From Streptomyces sp. Ru62 (lineage in GTDB: Bacteria; Actinomycetota; Actinomycetes; Streptomycetales; Streptomycetaceae), in contig NZ_PQSU01000025.1 of assembly GCF_002920615.1 (NCBI RefSeq), positions 62,001 to 126,000 on the forward strand: a stretch of DNA of 64,000 bases, given 5' to 3'. A program made the translations under genes and the position numbers. Below the pieces are notes generated by a model. The model saw only the letters and a list, made by a program, of their open reading frames with translations, searched no databases and was not told where the DNA came from. Of the stretch, positions 8,649-17,733 are shown piece after piece. The stretch's first letter is position 1. Every line of letters begins with the position of its first letter.

Positions 8649-9301
8649 CCGGGGGCGGCGGCAAGGATCTCGCGACGGACGGGCTCGGCCTGATCGCCAA
8701 GGGGCTGACCGAGGCGCTGGGCGAGCTGAAAGAACTGGGCATGGTCGGCGAGGCCGGAGCGGGGCGTGGCTTCGGTGACATCGCGCTGTCCGGGCTGGAG
8801 CTGGGCCACGAAGGTCTCACGGGCGAGTTCACGTCGTTCTGCGAGCGCTGGGAGTGGGGCGTGCGGTCGCTGATCAACGAGGGCAACGGGTTCGCCGCGA
8901 AGACGGGCCTGGCGGCGGGCACGTACTACGAGACCGACCAGTACGTGGACGGCACCTTCAAGATCGTCACCAACGCGGCCATCGGCAATCCGTACGCCTC
9001 CGAGGAGGGCGTGCAGAAGATGGGTTATGGTGACATCGCCAAGTCCGGTGCGAGCGTGGACTACAGCGAGGAGTCGTTCGAGCAGGCCTGGGACACCAGC
9101 AAGCAGGGCTGGAAGGACGCCACACGCGATGTGATGACCTCCCGCACCCTGGGACCGGTGCCCGGGATGAACCCCGAGAACCTGCACAGCGCGTTGGGTA
9201 TGTCCGACGAACAGTACGACCGGCTGGTGGACGACGTCTCCGGCCCCTCGCCCGAAGCCCGCGCCCAGGCCGCTCAGGAGCAGCAGGGTGGTGAGGGCTG
9301 A
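8645..9301 (+). CDS. WXG-like helical protein, probable type VII secretion partner
   Basis: A 218-residue protein starting with GTG at 8645, overlapping the SseB-like stop by four bases. Its N-terminal half is helical with hydrophobic heptads (LGLIAKGLTEALGELKEL) and has CERWEWGVRSL followed by a Gly/Ala-rich helix, like the W-x-G turn of WXG100-class proteins. The C-terminal half is charged and loop-rich. The stop TGA shares one base with the ATG of the giant RHS gene. That coupling suggests it is a chaperone or co-secreted partner of the RHS protein. No ESX ATPase or membrane gene is in the window. Confidence 0.65.
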   Translation: MTGGGGKDLATDGLGLIAKGLTEALGELKELGMVGEAGAGRGFGDIALSGLELGHEGLTGEFTSFCERWEWGVRSLINEGNGFAAKTGLAAGTYYETDQYVDGTFKIVTNAAIGNPYASEEGVQKMGYGDIAKSGASVDYSEESFEQAWDTSKQGWKDATRDVMTSRTLGPVPGMNPENLHSALGMSDEQYDRLVDDVSGPSPEARAQAAQEQQGGEG

Positions 9302-12300
9302 TGGGGGTCTTCGGTGACATCGGCGACGGCCTGAACAGTGCCCTGGGCTACGGCGAACACCTCTACGACGAGGGCAAGAAAAAGCTCGGCGAGGCGGTCG
9401 ACTACGGCACCGACAAACTGGGCGGCGCACTGGACTACGTCGGCGCGCACGACTGGGCCGACAGCGTGGAGGACTGGGGCGACGACGTCGCCTCCGACCT
9501 CGGGGCGACCCCGGGCGAACAGCAGCTCGGCCAGACCGAGGAAGCGAACGAACTCGTCCACGGCAACCCGGACAAAATCCGCGAGAGCGCCAAGCACCTG
9601 CGGGACTTCCGCGGCGCGTTCGACAAGGTCAGCCAGGGGCTGAAGAAGGTCGACTCCTCCGGCTGGAAGGGCGAGGGCGGCGACGCCTTCCGGGAGAAGT
9701 TCGGCGTGCACCCCGCCAAGTGGGCGCAGGCCGCCGAGGCGTGCAGCACGGCGGCCGGGGCACTGGAGGCGTACGCCGACACCGTCAAGTGGGCACAAGG
9801 ACAGGCCAAGGAAGCCGTCGAGCTCTACAAGAAGGGCGTGAAGGCCTCCAAGGACGCGGTGGACGCGTACAACAAGAAGGTCGACGCCTACAACGCCAAG
9901 ATCAAGGCCGGTGAGGACCCGGGCCCCAAGCCCGAGCCGTTCCACGACCCGGGCAAGGCCGACATCCAGGCCGCGCGGGAGAAGCTCGCCGAAGCCCGCA
10001 AGCAGCGCAACACCGCCGCCGCCGAAGCCCAGGGAAAGGTGAAATCGGCACTGGCCCACGCCCCCGCCGAGCCGCCGCCCCTGAGCCGTCTCAAGGACGA
10101 CTTCACCGACGGAGCGCTGTCCACCAGCATCGAGCTGACCCACTTCGCCGGCGGTGTGGCCAAGGGCACCGCCGGCCTGGTCAACTTCGTCCGCGGCCTG
10201 AACCCCGCCGACCCCTACAACCTCACCCACCCCGCTGCCTACCTGCAGAACGTCAGCATGACGCTCTCCGGCCTGACCTCCACCGCCGCGCACCCCGAGC
10301 GGACCGCGAAGGCCATGTGGGACGAGGCCCGCAAGGACCCCTCCGAGTTCGGCGGACGCATGCTGCCCGAACTCGTCGGCACCAAGGGCCTCGGCACGGA
10401 AGCGGGCCTTGTACGGAAGGCCGCCGAGACCGGGCTCACCCGCCGGGCCGCGGAAGCCGCGGCCACACGAGAAGCCCGCGCCGGGGCCGAGGGCGCGGCC
10501 GGGAAGACAGCCCGGGACCGGGTCAACGAGGACCCGCACGGGCCCTCACGAGAGCCGGACTCCGTGCACAGCGGCGGCACCGACCCGATCGACCTCGCCA
10601 CCGGCAAGATGTACCTGCCGCAGACGGACGTCACCCTCCCCGGCACACTCCCCCTGCTCCTGACCCGGCGGGTGGAGTCGGGTCACCACCTGGGCCGCTG
10701 GTTCGGCCCGTCCTGGTCCTCCACCCTGGACCAGCGCCTGGAGATCGACGCGGAGGGAGTCGTCTACGTCACGGAGGACGGCCTCCTGCTGTCCTACCCC
10801 CACCCCGCACCCGGCCTGCCCACCCTGCCCAGCCACGGCCCCCGCCTCCCTCTGGACCGGGTGGACGGCGGCTACACCATCACCGACCCCCGGACACACC
10901 ACACCCGGCACTTCGCCGACCAAGGCCAGAACCTCGCCATCCTCGAACAGATCGACGACCGCAACGGCAACTGGATCACCTTCGAGCACGACACCGAGGG
11001 CGCCCCCCTGGGCGTCCACACGAGCGCCGGCCAGGGCATCCGCATCACGACGGAATCGGGGCGCATCACGGCGTACCACCTGACCGCGACCGGCGAGGAA
11101 CTGAGGCGCTTCGGCTACACAGACGGCAACCTCACAGAGGTCGTCAACTCCTCCGGCCTGCCACTCCGCTTCACGTACGACGAGGCCGGCCGCGTCACCT
11201 CCTGGACGGACACCAACGACCGCAGCTACACGTACGAGTACGACGACCAGGACCGCTGCGTCGCGGAGGGCGGCTCGGCGGGTCACATGGCGCTGCGCCT
11301 GACATACGGTGAACCGGATGCCACAACGGGCCTGAGGACCACTACGGCGACGACGGCCGAGGGTCACGCACGACGCTACTTGGTGAATGACGCCTGGCAG
11401 GTGGTGGCGGAGACCGACCCACTCGGCGCAACGACGCAACATGTCCGCGACCGTTACAACCGCCTGCTGTCCACGACGGACCCCCTCGGCCACACGACCA
11501 CGTTCGAGTACGACGCCGCCGGCAACCTCACCCGGGTGGTCCGCCCGGACGGCCGCGAGGCGCGGGCGGAGTACAACGACCTCGGCCTGCCGGTGAAGGT
11601 CGTGAACCCGGACGGCACGGTGATCCGCCAGACGTACGACGACCGGGGCAACCGCACCTCGGTGACCGACCCGGCGGGCCAGACAACCCGGTTCACGCAC
11701 AATGAGGCCGGCCACCTGATGTCGGTGACGGACCCCCTGGGCCACACGACAAGGGTCGTCTGCGACCGCACGGGCCTCCCGGTGCAGGTGACGGACCCCC
11801 TGGGCGCCACCACACGCTACGAACGAAACGCCCTCGGCCTCCCCACCACGATCACGGACCCCACCGGCGCGACGACCCGCCTGGAATGGTCACTCGAAGG
11901 CAACCTGACCCGCCGCACGGCCGCCGACGGCACCACAGAGACGTGGACGTACGACGGCGAGGGGAACTGCACGAGCTACACGGACCCGCTCGGCGGGGTC
12001 AGCCGCTTCGAGTACACCCACTTCGACCTGCTGACGGCCCGCACGGGCCCCGACGGCGTCCGCTACGCATTCGACCACGACACGGAACTGCGACTGACGA
12101 AGGTCACGAATCCGCAGGGGCTGACCTGGACGTACGAGTACGACGCGGCCGGCCGCCTGGTGACGGAGAGGGACTTCGACGACCGGACGCTGAAGTACGT
12201 ATACGACCCGGCGGGCCGCCTGATCTCACGGCGGAACGCGCTCGGCGAGGAGATCACCTACGAGCGGAACGAACTCGGCCAAGTGCTGCGGAAGGACGCG

Positions 12301-13965
12301 GCGGGCCAGGTCACGACGTACGCCTACGATCTCACGGACCAGCTCGCCCAGGCCGTGGGCCCGGACGGCACCACACTGACCCTGCTGCGAGACCGCCACG
12401 GCCGCCTGCACTCGGAGACCGTCAACGGCCGCACGGTGACGTACACCTACGACACCCTGGGCCGCCGCACGGGCCGCACCACGCCGACAGGTGCCGTATC
12501 CACATGGTCGTACGACGCGGCGGGCCGCCGCACGGGCATGGTGGCGTCCGGCAGACCGATCGACTTCACGTACGACGAGGCGGGCCGCGAAGTGACCCGC
12601 CATATCGGTGGCACGATCGCCATGGAGCACTCCTTCGACTCCTTGGGCCGCCTGACAAGCCAGTCGGTGACCGGTGCCGGAGGCCGCCGGGTTCAACACC
12701 GGACGTACACCTACCGGGCCGACGGGAACTTGATCGGCATAGACGACCACCTGTCCGGCACCCGCCGCTTCGACCTCGACGCGACCGGCCGGGTGACGGC
12801 GGTCCACGCGGCCGGCTGGACGGAGCAGTACGCGTACGACGAGGCGGGCAACCAGACCGAGGCGTTCTGGCCGTCGGACCACCCGGGCCAGGAGGCCGTC
12901 GGCCCGCGCACCTACACGGGCACCCACATCACGCGAGCAGGCAACGTCCGCTACGAGCATGACGCGCTGGGCCGCATCATCCTCCGCCAGAAGACCCGTC
13001 TGTCCCACAAGCCGGACACCTGGCGCTATGAATGGGACGCCGAGGACCGCCTGACCTCGGTGCTCACCCCGGACGGCACGCGCTGGCGCTACACCTACGA
13101 CCCCCTGGGCCGCCGCACGGCGAAACTCCGTCTGGCCGACGACGGCGAAACGGTCGCGGAGCGGGTGGACTTCACCTGGGACGGCACAACGCTCTGCGAA
13201 CAGACCACGACATCCCTCGGCCTGCCCAACCCGGTCACCCTCACCTGGGACCACCAGGGCCTGCGTCCGGTCTCCCAGACGGAACGCATCACCGCAGCGG
13301 AAGCCCCCCAGCAGGAAATCGACTCTCGCTTCTTCGTCATCGTCACCGACCTGGTCGGCACCCCGAGCGAGCTGGTGAACGAGCAGGGCGAAATCGCCTG
13401 GCGCACCCGCAGCACTCTATGGGGAGCAACGGCGTGGTCAGCCCACAGCACGACCTACACACCACTACGTTTCCCAGGCCAGTACTACGACCCGGAAACC
13501 GGACTCCACAACAACTACCTTCGCACTTACGAACCGGACACTGCCCGGTATCTCAGCCCCGACCCACTCGGCCTCCACCCAGCGCCAAACCCTGCGACCT
13601 ACGTCCACAATCCCCACACATGGGTCGACCCGCTCGGGCTCTCCCCCTACCCTCCGCAACAAAAGATCATCCAGACCCCGGAGGTCGTCGCCCCGAAGCC
13701 CCTCAAACCGCACCAGGTGATGGACGAGTGGAAGAAGTTCTTGGGAGACGGGCCCTATACGAACATCCATCCGCGTACTGGACTGCCGGACCCGGATCGC
13801 CTCGTCTCAGCCGACGGCCGGCGCAGCATTCGACTCGGTCCCCACGAGATGAACAGCAAGCCCACCAAGTTTCACTTCCATATGGAAACCTGGACATTCG
13901 AGTCACCCACCAACACATGGATCGTGGATAACACCATGATCCGAGTACCACTAGGACTGAAGTAA
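9301..13965 (+). CDS. Polymorphic toxin: WXG domain, DUF6531, RHS repeats, variable C-terminal toxin
   Basis: A 1554-residue multidomain toxin. Residues 85-190 hold a WXG100-like helical hairpin (GWKGEGG, W122-x-G124), followed by a Lys-rich coiled coil (175-250) and a hydrophobic part (280-310). DUF6531 begins near 425 (DPIDLATGKMY). YD/RHS repeats run from about 560 to 1390. The RHS core is YYDPETGLHNNYLRTYEP with PDPLGL at about 1420, and a second DPLGLS at about 1445 marks the usual release site. The last ~106 residues are the toxin: DEWKKFLGDGPYTNIHPRTG, then a His-rich HEMNSKPTKFHFHMETW. I cannot name this toxin family. The closely spaced histidines fit a nuclease, but that is inference. 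The following gene (TAATG overlap) should be its immunity gene. Confidence 0.9.
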   Translation: MGVFGDIGDGLNSALGYGEHLYDEGKKKLGEAVDYGTDKLGGALDYVGAHDWADSVEDWGDDVASDLGATPGEQQLGQTEEANELVHGNPDKIRESAKHLRDFRGAFDKVSQGLKKVDSSGWKGEGGDAFREKFGVHPAKWAQAAEACSTAAGALEAYADTVKWAQGQAKEAVELYKKGVKASKDAVDAYNKKVDAYNAKIKAGEDPGPKPEPFHDPGKADIQAAREKLAEARKQRNTAAAEAQGKVKSALAHAPAEPPPLSRLKDDFTDGALSTSIELTHFAGGVAKGTAGLVNFVRGLNPADPYNLTHPAAYLQNVSMTLSGLTSTAAHPERTAKAMWDEARKDPSEFGGRMLPELVGTKGLGTEAGLVRKAAETGLTRRAAEAAATREARAGAEGAAGKTARDRVNEDPHGPSREPDSVHSGGTDPIDLATGKMYLPQTDVTLPGTLPLLLTRRVESGHHLGRWFGPSWSSTLDQRLEIDAEGVVYVTEDGLLLSYPHPAPGLPTLPSHGPRLPLDRVDGGYTITDPRTHHTRHFADQGQNLAILEQIDDRNGNWITFEHDTEGAPLGVHTSAGQGIRITTESGRITAYHLTATGEELRRFGYTDGNLTEVVNSSGLPLRFTYDEAGRVTSWTDTNDRSYTYEYDDQDRCVAEGGSAGHMALRLTYGEPDATTGLRTTTATTAEGHARRYLVNDAWQVVAETDPLGATTQHVRDRYNRLLSTTDPLGHTTTFEYDAAGNLTRVVRPDGREARAEYNDLGLPVKVVNPDGTVIRQTYDDRGNRTSVTDPAGQTTRFTHNEAGHLMSVTDPLGHTTRVVCDRTGLPVQVTDPLGATTRYERNALGLPTTITDPTGATTRLEWSLEGNLTRRTAADGTTETWTYDGEGNCTSYTDPLGGVSRFEYTHFDLLTARTGPDGVRYAFDHDTELRLTKVTNPQGLTWTYEYDAAGRLVTERDFDDRTLKYVYDPAGRLISRRNALGEEITYERNELGQVLRKDAAGQVTTYAYDLTDQLAQAVGPDGTTLTLLRDRHGRLHSETVNGRTVTYTYDTLGRRTGRTTPTGAVSTWSYDAAGRRTGMVASGRPIDFTYDEAGREVTRHIGGTIAMEHSFDSLGRLTSQSVTGAGGRRVQHRTYTYRADGNLIGIDDHLSGTRRFDLDATGRVTAVHAAGWTEQYAYDEAGNQTEAFWPSDHPGQEAVGPRTYTGTHITRAGNVRYEHDALGRIILRQKTRLSHKPDTWRYEWDAEDRLTSVLTPDGTRWRYTYDPLGRRTAKLRLADDGETVAERVDFTWDGTTLCEQTTTSLGLPNPVTLTWDHQGLRPVSQTERITAAEAPQQEIDSRFFVIVTDLVGTPSELVNEQGEIAWRTRSTLWGATAWSAHSTTYTPLRFPGQYYDPETGLHNNYLRTYEPDTARYLSPDPLGLHPAPNPATYVHNPHTWVDPLGLSPYPPQQKIIQTPEVVAPKPLKPHQVMDEWKKFLGDGPYTNIHPRTGLPDPDRLVSADGRRSIRLGPHEMNSKPTKFHFHMETWTFESPTNTWIVDNTMIRVPLGLK

Positions 13966-14384
13966 TGCGCATCGAGATTCTGGACCTATCGCCCGCGATG
14001 GAGACCGGAAAAGGTCCCTTGGTCGCCTTCAGGAGCCTATCCGGGCAGGCATGGGCCCGATGGCGCGGATCCGAGCTGCCGCAGGTGGGCGCTCTTGTGG
14101 ATGTCGAGGTCGACGTCCCCGACGAGATCGCCCGGTGGGCCATCGTGGACGGGCCGGCCACGATGGCATCGGACACACCGAGATCGCCGGTACGCATCAG
14201 AGGTGTGGTGGCCACCGTGGATGAAGACGCCGTGGTAGCTATCCGAGTCGGCGCCGACATCATTCTCGTGGAGCTCGCGCGCCCCATCGACTCCGTTCAA
14301 CCCGGTCAGGTCGACAAGCCCAGGGTCGGCGCCGCCATCGAGTTCACGACCCCTGAGATCGACATCTATCCCTACTCGGTTTGA
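13965..14384 (+). CDS. Presumed immunity protein for the RHS toxin
   Basis: A 139-residue acidic soluble protein; I recognise no family. It reads as two beta-rich repeats: GALVDVEVDVPDEIARWAIV, then a second segment with VVATVDEDAVVAIRVGADIILVEL. This could be an OB- or SH3-like barrel. Its ATG shares a base with the toxin stop (TAATG), the standard arrangement for a toxin/immunity pair where both must be made together. Its base composition is clearly lower in GC than the RHS body, as for the toxin tail, which fits joint acquisition. The function is inferred from position only. Confidence 0.7.
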   Translation: MRIEILDLSPAMETGKGPLVAFRSLSGQAWARWRGSELPQVGALVDVEVDVPDEIARWAIVDGPATMASDTPRSPVRIRGVVATVDEDAVVAIRVGADIILVELARPIDSVQPGQVDKPRVGAAIEFTTPEIDIYPYSV

Positions 14385-14396
14385 GCCTCCCCCATG

Positions 14397-14546
14397 TCAC
14401 TCCGCGTAGGGCGTCACCTCGAAGTGCGTCGCCCCGACAGGCTCTTCTCCGTCCGTCCGGAAGCTGTCCCTACCGTCCGCATCCGTAGCGGGCGAGGACG
14501 CCATCGGGTGCATCACCTTGAGGGACTTCGCAGAGAGCTTCCCCAT
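14397..14546 (-). CDS. Possible 49-residue small protein (uncertain)
   Basis: An ATG at 14546 opens a 49-residue frame on the minus strand, beginning MGKLSAKSLKVMHP and ending GATHFEVTPYAE. The ending looks like real protein and a weak AGGT lies upstream. However, it overlaps the remnant immunity gene on the other strand, so one of the two readings must be accidental. No function can be suggested. Confidence 0.3.
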   Translation of the reverse strand: MGKLSAKSLKVMHPMASSPATDADGRDSFRTDGEEPVGATHFEVTPYAE

Positions 14547-14899
14547 AGATGTGACCTATTTAGACGTGGGGAAATGCCAGACAAGCTGGGCCAGTCCCCT
14601 GAGACTCCTTGAACGCGATGACGATGCCATATCGTGCCTCACTTCATCCATCACGGACCCGACGAACAGCGACTTCGTCTTCTGCTGGCCCCTCTGAGGT
14701 CCGTGAGATTGTCTATGTTCAGAACTCGATCATTTTCCTCGAAGGCCTAACACTCAACCCCGCTGAGCCTTGGCACCCCGCGGAACCTCGATCCACAGTC
14801 GACGAAGAGGGGCACGGGGCATCTAATGGCAGACACCCCTCGTCAGATTGGAAAATTCGACAAGATGCCGGTCGTGGAGTGATGGTGCCAACGACCTGA
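14509..14899 (+). pseudogene. Remnant of a second (orphan) immunity gene
   Basis: Two plus-strand frames give protein-like sequence that joins end to end. From 14509 to about 14693 one frame reads ITLRDFAESFPIDVTYLD through SSITDPTNSDFVFCWPL, then a TGA. The next frame, from about 14699, reads VREIVYVQNSIIFLEGL, then EPRSTVDEEG. The joined text resembles small immunity-type proteins I have seen beside Streptomyces RHS/CDI toxins (a 'VFCWP...VQNSIIFL...TVDE' pattern); this is recollection, not a search. The upstream start is missing and the +1 shift near 14695 breaks it. The region is visibly richer in A/T than its surroundings. This fits an immunity gene left over from a displaced toxin tail. 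Confidence 0.5.
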
Positions 14900-14960
14900 A
14901 AAGTGGGATTTGTCACCATAGTCGGTAACAGTTCGAAATCAAAGAAAGGGTAAGGAGTCC

Positions 14961-16219
14961 GTGACCTTCGGTCCGCCGCCCGGCGGGTTTTCCTCCTCCC
15001 CCGCCCTCCACCTGGACGCCACCGTCAGAGGTCGAGCAGGCTTTGTTCGAAGCCAAGTCGCGTGAGGGCTGGGCGGCGTACTTCGGAACGCTCGCGCAGG
15101 GCAGGCTGTTCTTCGAGATACAGAAGGAGAAGGCGGACGCCACGCCCAGTGCGACGTACGCCGTCTTCGGGTACGACCCGCGCGTTGTCGGCGGGCGGAT
15201 CTGGGCCGTGTACACCGAGGGTGTGCTGCCCGCACCGGAGCCCCACCGGGTGTTCGACTGGAACTACCTGGAATGGTTCGCCAAAGCGTGGCAGCCGACC
15301 GATCCACCGGTGATCGTCGTCAACCCCGGAAGTCCTTGCGAGGCGTTCCTCCCCTCGGCACCCCCGCACTCGGCGGCGTGGGCCCGGTACGGGGAGCAGG
15401 CTCCCGCCCAGGAGCAGTCGCCGCGTCTTCGCACTCTTCGTATCGGCAGCCCCCTGCACGGCCCCGCCGCCCACGGCCTCGCCTGCGGGGCCCTCCTGTG
15501 CGTGAACAACGATTCCCTTCTGGAACGGCATGGCCTCGCACGGCGAGGGCTATCCCAGGGAACGAAAACAGCTACGGGAGTGGTGGGGCATCACCAGTCG
15601 CGAGGAGTGGCCGTCCGCCCTCAACGGCCTGCTCGCCGCTGAATCACACAGCATGGTATGGGACTTCGCCATCGGTCTGCGTCGGACCATCGCCCGGGAC
15701 TTCGGCGGACATTTCGACGTGGGGTACTGGAAGCAGTCCGTGGCCAACGTCATCCGCGCGAACTCCCAGGGCTCCGCCGTGGTCACCGAGGACGGCGTCA
15801 CCAAGACCGAACCCCGGCCCGAGTCCGAGGTCGAGGCCCGTATCGAGGGGGTGCAACGACTCATCGGGCGGATCACCCGCTACGAGGCCCGTATGCGCGC
15901 CGACGGCGTCCTGGGTGAAAACCAGTACGTCTCGTCCGTCGGCGCCTGAGATCTCGGGCGCGCCTCGAACATGGCCCGGTGGGGCCTCGCGGCCCGTTTC
16001 GGGACCCTGAATGAGGCCGAGTCCGCCGTCATCCAGGCCGGGCGGGCCTCCGCCTTGGCGTACAAGTCGTGGCAGGACTTCGCCGCCGGCTTTGTCCTTG
16101 GGCGCTCCCTCCACTTCGACGAAGAGGAGTTCGGCAGCTGGTACCAGGACATGGTCAAGGCCCATCACATCCTCGTGTCCGACCCCGGCAGCCCCTGGCT
16201 CAACATCCCGTTCCGCTGA
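14961..16219 (+). pseudogene. Broken SseB-like/DUF1266-type gene (two frameshifts and one nonsense codon)
   Basis: A GTG at 14961 with AAGGAG upstream starts MTFGPPPGGFSSSP. Near 15010-15025 the frame shifts by +1 into a long SseB-like stretch (ALFEAKSREGWAAYFG through CGALLCVNNDS). Near 15517 an extra T shifts it again; removing one T in CCCTTC restores VNNDSLWNGMASHGEGY. That third frame carries a DUF1266-like domain (WWGITSREEWPSALNG onward) until an in-frame TGA at 15947-15949. Past the TGA the same frame continues DLGRASNMARWGLAARFG, with the conserved LAYKSWQDFAAGFVLGR and SPWLNIPF to 16219. The intact ancestor would be about 415 residues. With three lesions this is decay, unless the assembly is faulty here. 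Confidence 0.75.
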
Positions 16220-16259
16220 CGGCCACCTGCTCAATCCCGGTGGCGTGCGGCGCCCGCCC

Positions 16260-16670
16260 TCACGCCACCCCAAGCTCACACCACACGTACTTCCCCCGGT
16301 CGCCGAACCGCGCCGACGGCTGCCACCCCCAGTACTCCGCGCAGGCCATCACCAGCCCCAGCCCCCGCCCCGCCTCCCGCTCCAACGCCCGCTCCAACGG
16401 CACCGGCGGCTCGGGCGGCGCCGGGTCCGTGTCCCACGCCCCGATCCACACCAGGCCCTCCGGGGAGCGGCGCACCCTCAGCGCCGCCGGCCCCTTGGTG
16501 TGCCGTACCGCGTTCGACACCAGCTCCGTCGCCAGGAGTTCAGCGGTGTCGAGCAGCCCCGCCAGCCCGTGCAACGTCAGGATCACGCGCAGGGTCCGAC
16601 GGCAGACCGTGACGGCTCTGGGGTCGTTGGGGATGTAGAGCGTGTAGTCCCAGGGTTCGTTCTCGGGCAT
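16260..16670 (-). CDS. ATP-binding protein of the anti-sigma/HATPase_c_2 class
   Basis: A 136-residue protein with a GHKL ATP-binding fold: the N box is ELLATELVSNAVRHT (about 45-59) and the G box is GRGLGLVMACA near the C-terminus. This is the SpoIIAB/RsbW-like family, very abundant in Streptomyces and often paired with HTH-DUF5753/DUF397 genes. It lacks a histidine-kinase dimerisation domain, so it should act as a stand-alone serine kinase or nucleotide switch on a partner. It is divergent from the HTH gene at 16876, with about 205 bases between them as a shared control region. Confidence 0.85.
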   Translation of the reverse strand: MPENEPWDYTLYIPNDPRAVTVCRRTLRVILTLHGLAGLLDTAELLATELVSNAVRHTKGPAALRVRRSPEGLVWIGAWDTDPAPPEPPVPLERALEREAGRGLGLVMACAEYWGWQPSARFGDRGKYVWCELGVA

Positions 16671-16875
16671 GACTCATCAGCTCCAGTCGGTGAGTGGGGT
16701 TTCCGCTCACGGTGGCATTGCCGCAGCCGTCATGGCAGGACGGCGCGGTGCGCTTCCGCAGCGTGTGCGATGCGTCACCGAAGGTAGGGCATAAATTTCA
16801 TTCGCAGCAAGCCGGTCACGTAACCTTGCCCTCGAAAGAGTCGCCTCACCAGGGCCGTTGAGGAGAGAGGTCGCC

Positions 16876-17727
16876 GTGCCGGCACGACGGAACCCCACAG
16901 CACGCCAGGTTCGCCTGGGCACCGAACTGCGGAGACTGCGCGAGGCCGCCGGGCTCAAGGCGACGGAGGCGGCCGCCCTGCTCGGGACGAACTCCGTGCA
17001 GATGAGTCAGATCGAGTCGGGCGTCGCGGGGGTGAGCGAGCAGCGCGTGCGTCGGCTCGCCGCCAACTACGCCTGCTCGGACGATGCCTTGATCGACGCT
17101 CTGGCCGCCATGGCGACGGACCGTACGCGCGGCTGGTGGGAGGAGTACCGGGGCGTGCTCCCCGCCGCCTACCAGGACCTGGCCGAGATGGACCATCACG
17201 CGCGGTTCCGCAAGGACGTGGCGGTCATCCACGTGCCGGGGCTCCTTCAGACGGAGGAGTACGCCCGGGCCCTCTTCGCCTACATGAACCCGGAGTTCCC
17301 GGCGGGCGAGGTGGCTCTTCGGGTGGAGCACCGGATGAGGCGGAGAGTCGTCATCGACGGACCGGACCCGATCCCGTACCAGACGGTGATCCACGAGGCG
17401 GCGCTCCGCATCCGGGTGGCCGGACGCGCCGCTTCACGCGCTCAGCTCGACCGCGTCCTGGAGGCTTCCGAGGCCGATCACGTCACCGTTCAGGTCGTCC
17501 CGCTCGCCCTGGACGACTTCGCTGGCGCCGGAAGCGCCATGGTGCACCTGGGTGGAGCGGTTCCCCGGCTGGACACCGTCGTGCGCGATGCTCCGCACGG
17601 CACGGCGTTCATCGACTCGGAAGCACAGCTGGAGCACTTTCGAAGGCTGTTCCGTAGGGTGAGGGCGCAGGCGCTGTCCCCCGAGCGGTCGCGTGACCTC
17701 ATCCACCAGTTGGCGAAGGAGCTGTGA
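16876..17727 (+). CDS. XRE-type HTH regulator with DUF5753 domain
   Basis: A 283-residue regulator. Residues 10-65 form a Cro/C1-type HTH (LGTELRRLREAAGLKATEAA...QMSQIESG). Residues 95-280 are the DUF5753 ligand/partner domain with its hallmark FRKDVAVIHVPGLLQTEEYARA. The GTG at 16876 follows GGAGAGAGG by five bases and is preferred over an upstream TTG/ATG-like start. The DUF397 gene starts seven bases after the stop. Such pairs (the WhiJ/BldB environment) regulate development or secondary metabolism in streptomycetes, with the HTH binding its own promoter and DUF397 acting as antagonist. The role here is inferred from family. Confidence 0.9.
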   Translation: MPARRNPTARQVRLGTELRRLREAAGLKATEAAALLGTNSVQMSQIESGVAGVSEQRVRRLAANYACSDDALIDALAAMATDRTRGWWEEYRGVLPAAYQDLAEMDHHARFRKDVAVIHVPGLLQTEEYARALFAYMNPEFPAGEVALRVEHRMRRRVVIDGPDPIPYQTVIHEAALRIRVAGRAASRAQLDRVLEASEADHVTVQVVPLALDDFAGAGSAMVHLGGAVPRLDTVVRDAPHGTAFIDSEAQLEHFRRLFRRVRAQALSPERSRDLIHQLAKEL

Positions 17728-17733
17728 GGACCG

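Noticed and set aside
6088..8922. A 944-codon frame opposite the chitinase
   Set aside because: It is Arg/Pro/Gly-biased and matches no family; the chitinase on the plus strand carries a full catalytic motif, signal peptide and promoter.
10546..13254. Long minus-strand frames inside the RHS gene
   Set aside because: They mirror the RHS codon pattern; the plus frame has regular YD repeats.
14609..14899. An independent 96-codon gene
   Set aside because: Its first third is out of frame to the better-looking upstream frame and only the part from ~14699 is protein-like, so I read it as the second half of a broken immunity gene.
14961..16219. Three separate small genes
   Set aside because: The pieces join into one protein with continuous domains; only the first piece has a good ribosome site.
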